64,000 nt of DNA from Herbaspirillum autotrophicum (lineage in GTDB: Bacteria; Pseudomonadota; Gammaproteobacteria; Burkholderiales; Burkholderiaceae_D): NCBI RefSeq assembly GCF_001189915.1, contig NZ_LFLS01000012.1, positions 84,001 through 148,000 on the forward strand. Direction: 5' to 3'. The position numbers were made by a program, and so were the translations under genes. Below the pieces are notes generated by a model. It was given only the letters and a program-made list of their open reading frames with translations, did not search any database and had not been told where the DNA came from. Shown here piece by piece: positions 62,031 to 64,000 of this stretch. Position 1 is the stretch's first letter. Every line of letters starts with the position of its first letter.

Positions 62031-63506
62031 TCACAGCGTGTTTTTGTACACTTTCCCATCCTTCATGATCAGGCGCAGATTGCGTTCGGGGTCGGCCACG
62101 AAATCCAGTGAGCTGGCAGGATCGCCGTCGGCCACCAACAGGTCGGCAAAGGCGCCGGGGGCAATTCGTCCCAGCGCGCGCGGATACGGATTGCGTTGCC
62201 CCGCCAGCGCCAGCAGTTCGCCATTGCGGCCGGTGGCCTGAGCCAGCAACGTCAACGGGTCGTAAAAGCGTGTCAGCTTGGCCAGTTGCCGGCCTTGCGT
62301 CACGGTGTTTTTCGGATTGAATAAAATGTCGGTGCCCCAGCCGGTCTTGATGCCGTACTTCTGCGCCATCTCATACGCCTTGACGGTGCCCTGACTCACC
62401 TGCTGCTGGCTCGCGCGCCGTGCTGCATCGGGGTAAACGTTGCTGTCCTCATCTTGCAGAAACGGCTGCAGGCTCCACCAGACACCCTCATCCCGCATCA
62501 TGCGTACGCTTTCCTCGTCCGCCAGCTGACCATGTTCGATACTCTTGACGCCGGCCTTGATCGCGCGCTGGATGCCTTTCGGGGTGTACACGTGGGCCAT
62601 CACATAGGTGTTCCAATCGGCGGCAGCCTCAACACCGGCGCGCAGTTCGCGCTCCGAAAACTGTATGCTGTCGAGCGGATCATAGAGCGAAGCAACGCCG
62701 CCGCCGGCCAGCATCTTGATCTGCGATGCACCCAGCATCAATTGTTCGCGCACCCGGCGCAGCACTTCGTTTTCGCCATCGGCGATCATCGCCACGCCGG
62801 TGCTCTCGACCAGACTCAGCGGGCCGTTGGTGGCACGCGGAATCTCGCTGCGCAGGCGGAAGTCGCCGTGGCCGGAAGTCTGTGAAATCATGGCGCCGCT
62901 GGGATAGATGCGCGGTCCGCTCACCATGCCTTCGTCAATCGCGCGCTTGAGCGCGAACACCGGCCCGCCGGCATCGCGCACCGAGGTGAACCCCCGCATC
63001 AGCGTGCGCTGTGCCTCCTGTGCCGCCGCCAGATACAGATAACCGAGATCGGCAGTCATCGCCGTGGTTTGTGCAATCGCCGCCAGCATGGCGTGCCAGT
63101 GGACATCGATCAGTCCCGGCATGACCAGCTTGTCCTGACAATCGATAACTTGCGCGCCCTCGATTTTTTCTGCCGCCGCCGGCAATGCCGCAATCACCTG
63201 GCCTTGCACCAGTACCTGCACGCCACGGCGCACCGCCTGGCCGGAACCGTCGAACAACCGCAGATTGGTCAGCAGCAGCGGCCGCTGAGGCTGCCCGCTC
63301 TGGCTGCCGGTTTCACTGACCGCCTGCGCCAGCGCGAATGGCGTCATCATCGCCGCCAGACCACCCAATACCATGCGCCGCGACATATCCGCCATCACGC
63401 GTTGGTGCAACACCTGGCAGACGGTACTGCCGCAAGTACATGTCAGTGAATGAACAGATTTCCGCCGGCGCGCCAGTTCGCGCGCATGAGCAACAGCCAG
63501 TCCCAT
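62031..63506 (-). CDS. Secreted metal-dependent amidohydrolase
   Basis: A protein of up to 491 residues in the imidazolonepropionase-like amidohydrolase group. MPGLIDVHWHAML carries the H-x-H metal ligands, GFTSVRDAGG and MAHVYTPKGIQRAIKAGVKSIEHGQLADEE the other metal and catalytic region, and GTDIL the late Asp. An internal signal of twin-arginine type (SRRMVLGGLAAMMTPFALAQA) suggests export. The outermost ATG (63506) has a good AGGGG ribosome site but puts 40 odd Cys- and Arg-rich residues before the signal; ATG 63386 or 63395 would start at the signal. Family members are often peptidases or carboxylesterase-like. Substrate unknown. Confidence 0.78.
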   Translation of the reverse strand: MGLAVAHARELARRRKSVHSLTCTCGSTVCQVLHQRVMADMSRRMVLGGLAAMMTPFALAQAVSETGSQSGQPQRPLLLTNLRLFDGSGQAVRRGVQVLVQGQVIAALPAAAEKIEGAQVIDCQDKLVMPGLIDVHWHAMLAAIAQTTAMTADLGYLYLAAAQEAQRTLMRGFTSVRDAGGPVFALKRAIDEGMVSGPRIYPSGAMISQTSGHGDFRLRSEIPRATNGPLSLVESTGVAMIADGENEVLRRVREQLMLGASQIKMLAGGGVASLYDPLDSIQFSERELRAGVEAAADWNTYVMAHVYTPKGIQRAIKAGVKSIEHGQLADEESVRMMRDEGVWWSLQPFLQDEDSNVYPDAARRASQQQVSQGTVKAYEMAQKYGIKTGWGTDILFNPKNTVTQGRQLAKLTRFYDPLTLLAQATGRNGELLALAGQRNPYPRALGRIAPGAFADLLVADGDPASSLDFVADPERNLRLIMKDGKVYKNTL

Positions 63507-63734
63507 ATGATCCCCTTGAAGAAGAGAGCACGGCGTCCCGCGCGTGCCCGGTTTCCGGTCAGCAAATCAGCAACGGACTGAATATACCATTCACTGCCGA
63601 CAGCGCCTGTGCGGCCGGCGGCGCGGTGTCCAAACCCGCCACTTCAGATTGGCGCTTGCCGGCCGCCGCCAGCGTGTATGCTATCTGCTGCAATGCTGTC
63701 GTCTGTCCGCAAACACAATACCGTGAGGGGTGCC

Positions 63735-63977
63735 ATGACAATCGCTGCGATCAGGGAAGTTCTGCTGTGGTGCGTGTTGATCAACTATGCCCTGCTGCTG
63801 CTCTGGGCCGGCATTTTCATTTGGGCCCACCATTGGATGTACCGCCTCCATACGCGCTGGTTCCAGCTCTCGGTGGCGACTTTTGATGCCATCAATCTGG
63901 CCGGCATCATTTACTACAAACTCAGCATCATCCTGTTCAATCTGGTGCCGTTGCTCGCGCTTTACTTGTCTGCATAG
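63735..63977 (+). CDS. Small inner-membrane protein (DUF6868-like)
   Basis: An 80-residue protein with two or three hydrophobic helices (VLLWCVLINYALLLLWAGIF near 8-28; IIYYKLSIILFNLVPLLALYL near the end) and HHWMYRLHTRWF between them. It matches a widespread family of about 80-residue membrane proteins of unknown function (DUF6868). GAGGGG lies seven bases before ATG 63735. It is divergent from the amidohydrolase gene. No gene is supported between 63978 and the window end. Confidence 0.7.
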   Translation: MTIAAIREVLLWCVLINYALLLLWAGIFIWAHHWMYRLHTRWFQLSVATFDAINLAGIIYYKLSIILFNLVPLLALYLSA

Positions 63978-64000
63978 CGGTTCGCGACGAACCTGCTCCG

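Overview
This 64 kb window reads as a chromosomal segment of a betaproteobacterium in the order Burkholderiales, most likely an Oxalobacteraceae-type organism (Herbaspirillum, Collimonas and Janthinobacterium are examples). That placement is an inference from the GC-rich coding style, the fused PabB-PabC, the fused LivM-LivG, and a phenylacetate locus carrying both PaaN and PaaZ. Coding density is high. I saw no tRNA, rRNA, CRISPR array, insertion sequence or prophage gene. Every gene identification rests on reading the translated sequence; no database search was run.

Layout. 1-10.2 kb: an RcsB/NarL-type response regulator, a short fimbrial-like secreted protein, a ferredoxin-NADP reductase, the TamA-TamB outer-membrane assembly pair and an orphan fimbrial adhesin. 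10.2-15.7 kb: CorA, an EamA exporter, an EmrB-type MFS pump and bifunctional PabBC. 15.7-24.9 kb: an aromatic-compound cluster on the minus strand (GST, LigA/LigB-type ring-cleavage dioxygenase, Rieske oxygenase with its reductase, two near-duplicate periplasmic binding proteins flanking a glutathione reductase) with a divergent LuxR-type regulator. 24.9-34.4 kb: a minus-strand unit with PaaR, a third binding protein, PaaZ, LivH, LivM-LivG fusion, LivF and a chemoreceptor. 34.8-48.5 kb: paaY, paaX and the long plus-strand operon paaABCDE-N-GHIKJF, a complete phenylacetate-CoA catabolic set. 48.6-52.8 kb: a Fur-box-preceded FecI/FecR/TonB-receptor iron system. 52.9-60 kb: a small lipoprotein and a MipA-OMF-adaptor-RND efflux operon. 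60.2-64 kb: a carnitine-dehydrogenase-like enzyme, a small secreted protein, an amidohydrolase and a small membrane protein.

How it works together. The middle 33 kb is a catabolic island for aromatic acids. Three related binding proteins appear to share the single LivHMGF permease; phenylacetate is activated by PaaK, epoxidised by PaaABCE, isomerised by PaaG, opened by PaaZ and beta-oxidised by PaaFGHJ, with PaaI and PaaY as salvage functions. A chemoreceptor with a cytoplasmic Cache domain ends the transporter operon. Two repressors (PaaX and PaaR) each have a plausible operator placed on a plausible promoter.

The most interesting non-coding signals are: ten TGAAG-type repeats in two exact 11-bp-period arrays upstream of the efflux operon; candidate RcsB/BvgA-type boxes near the RcsB-like regulator and the fimbrial adhesin; a perfect 11-bp inverted repeat on the promoter of one binding-protein gene; and interlocked inverted repeats near the left edge.
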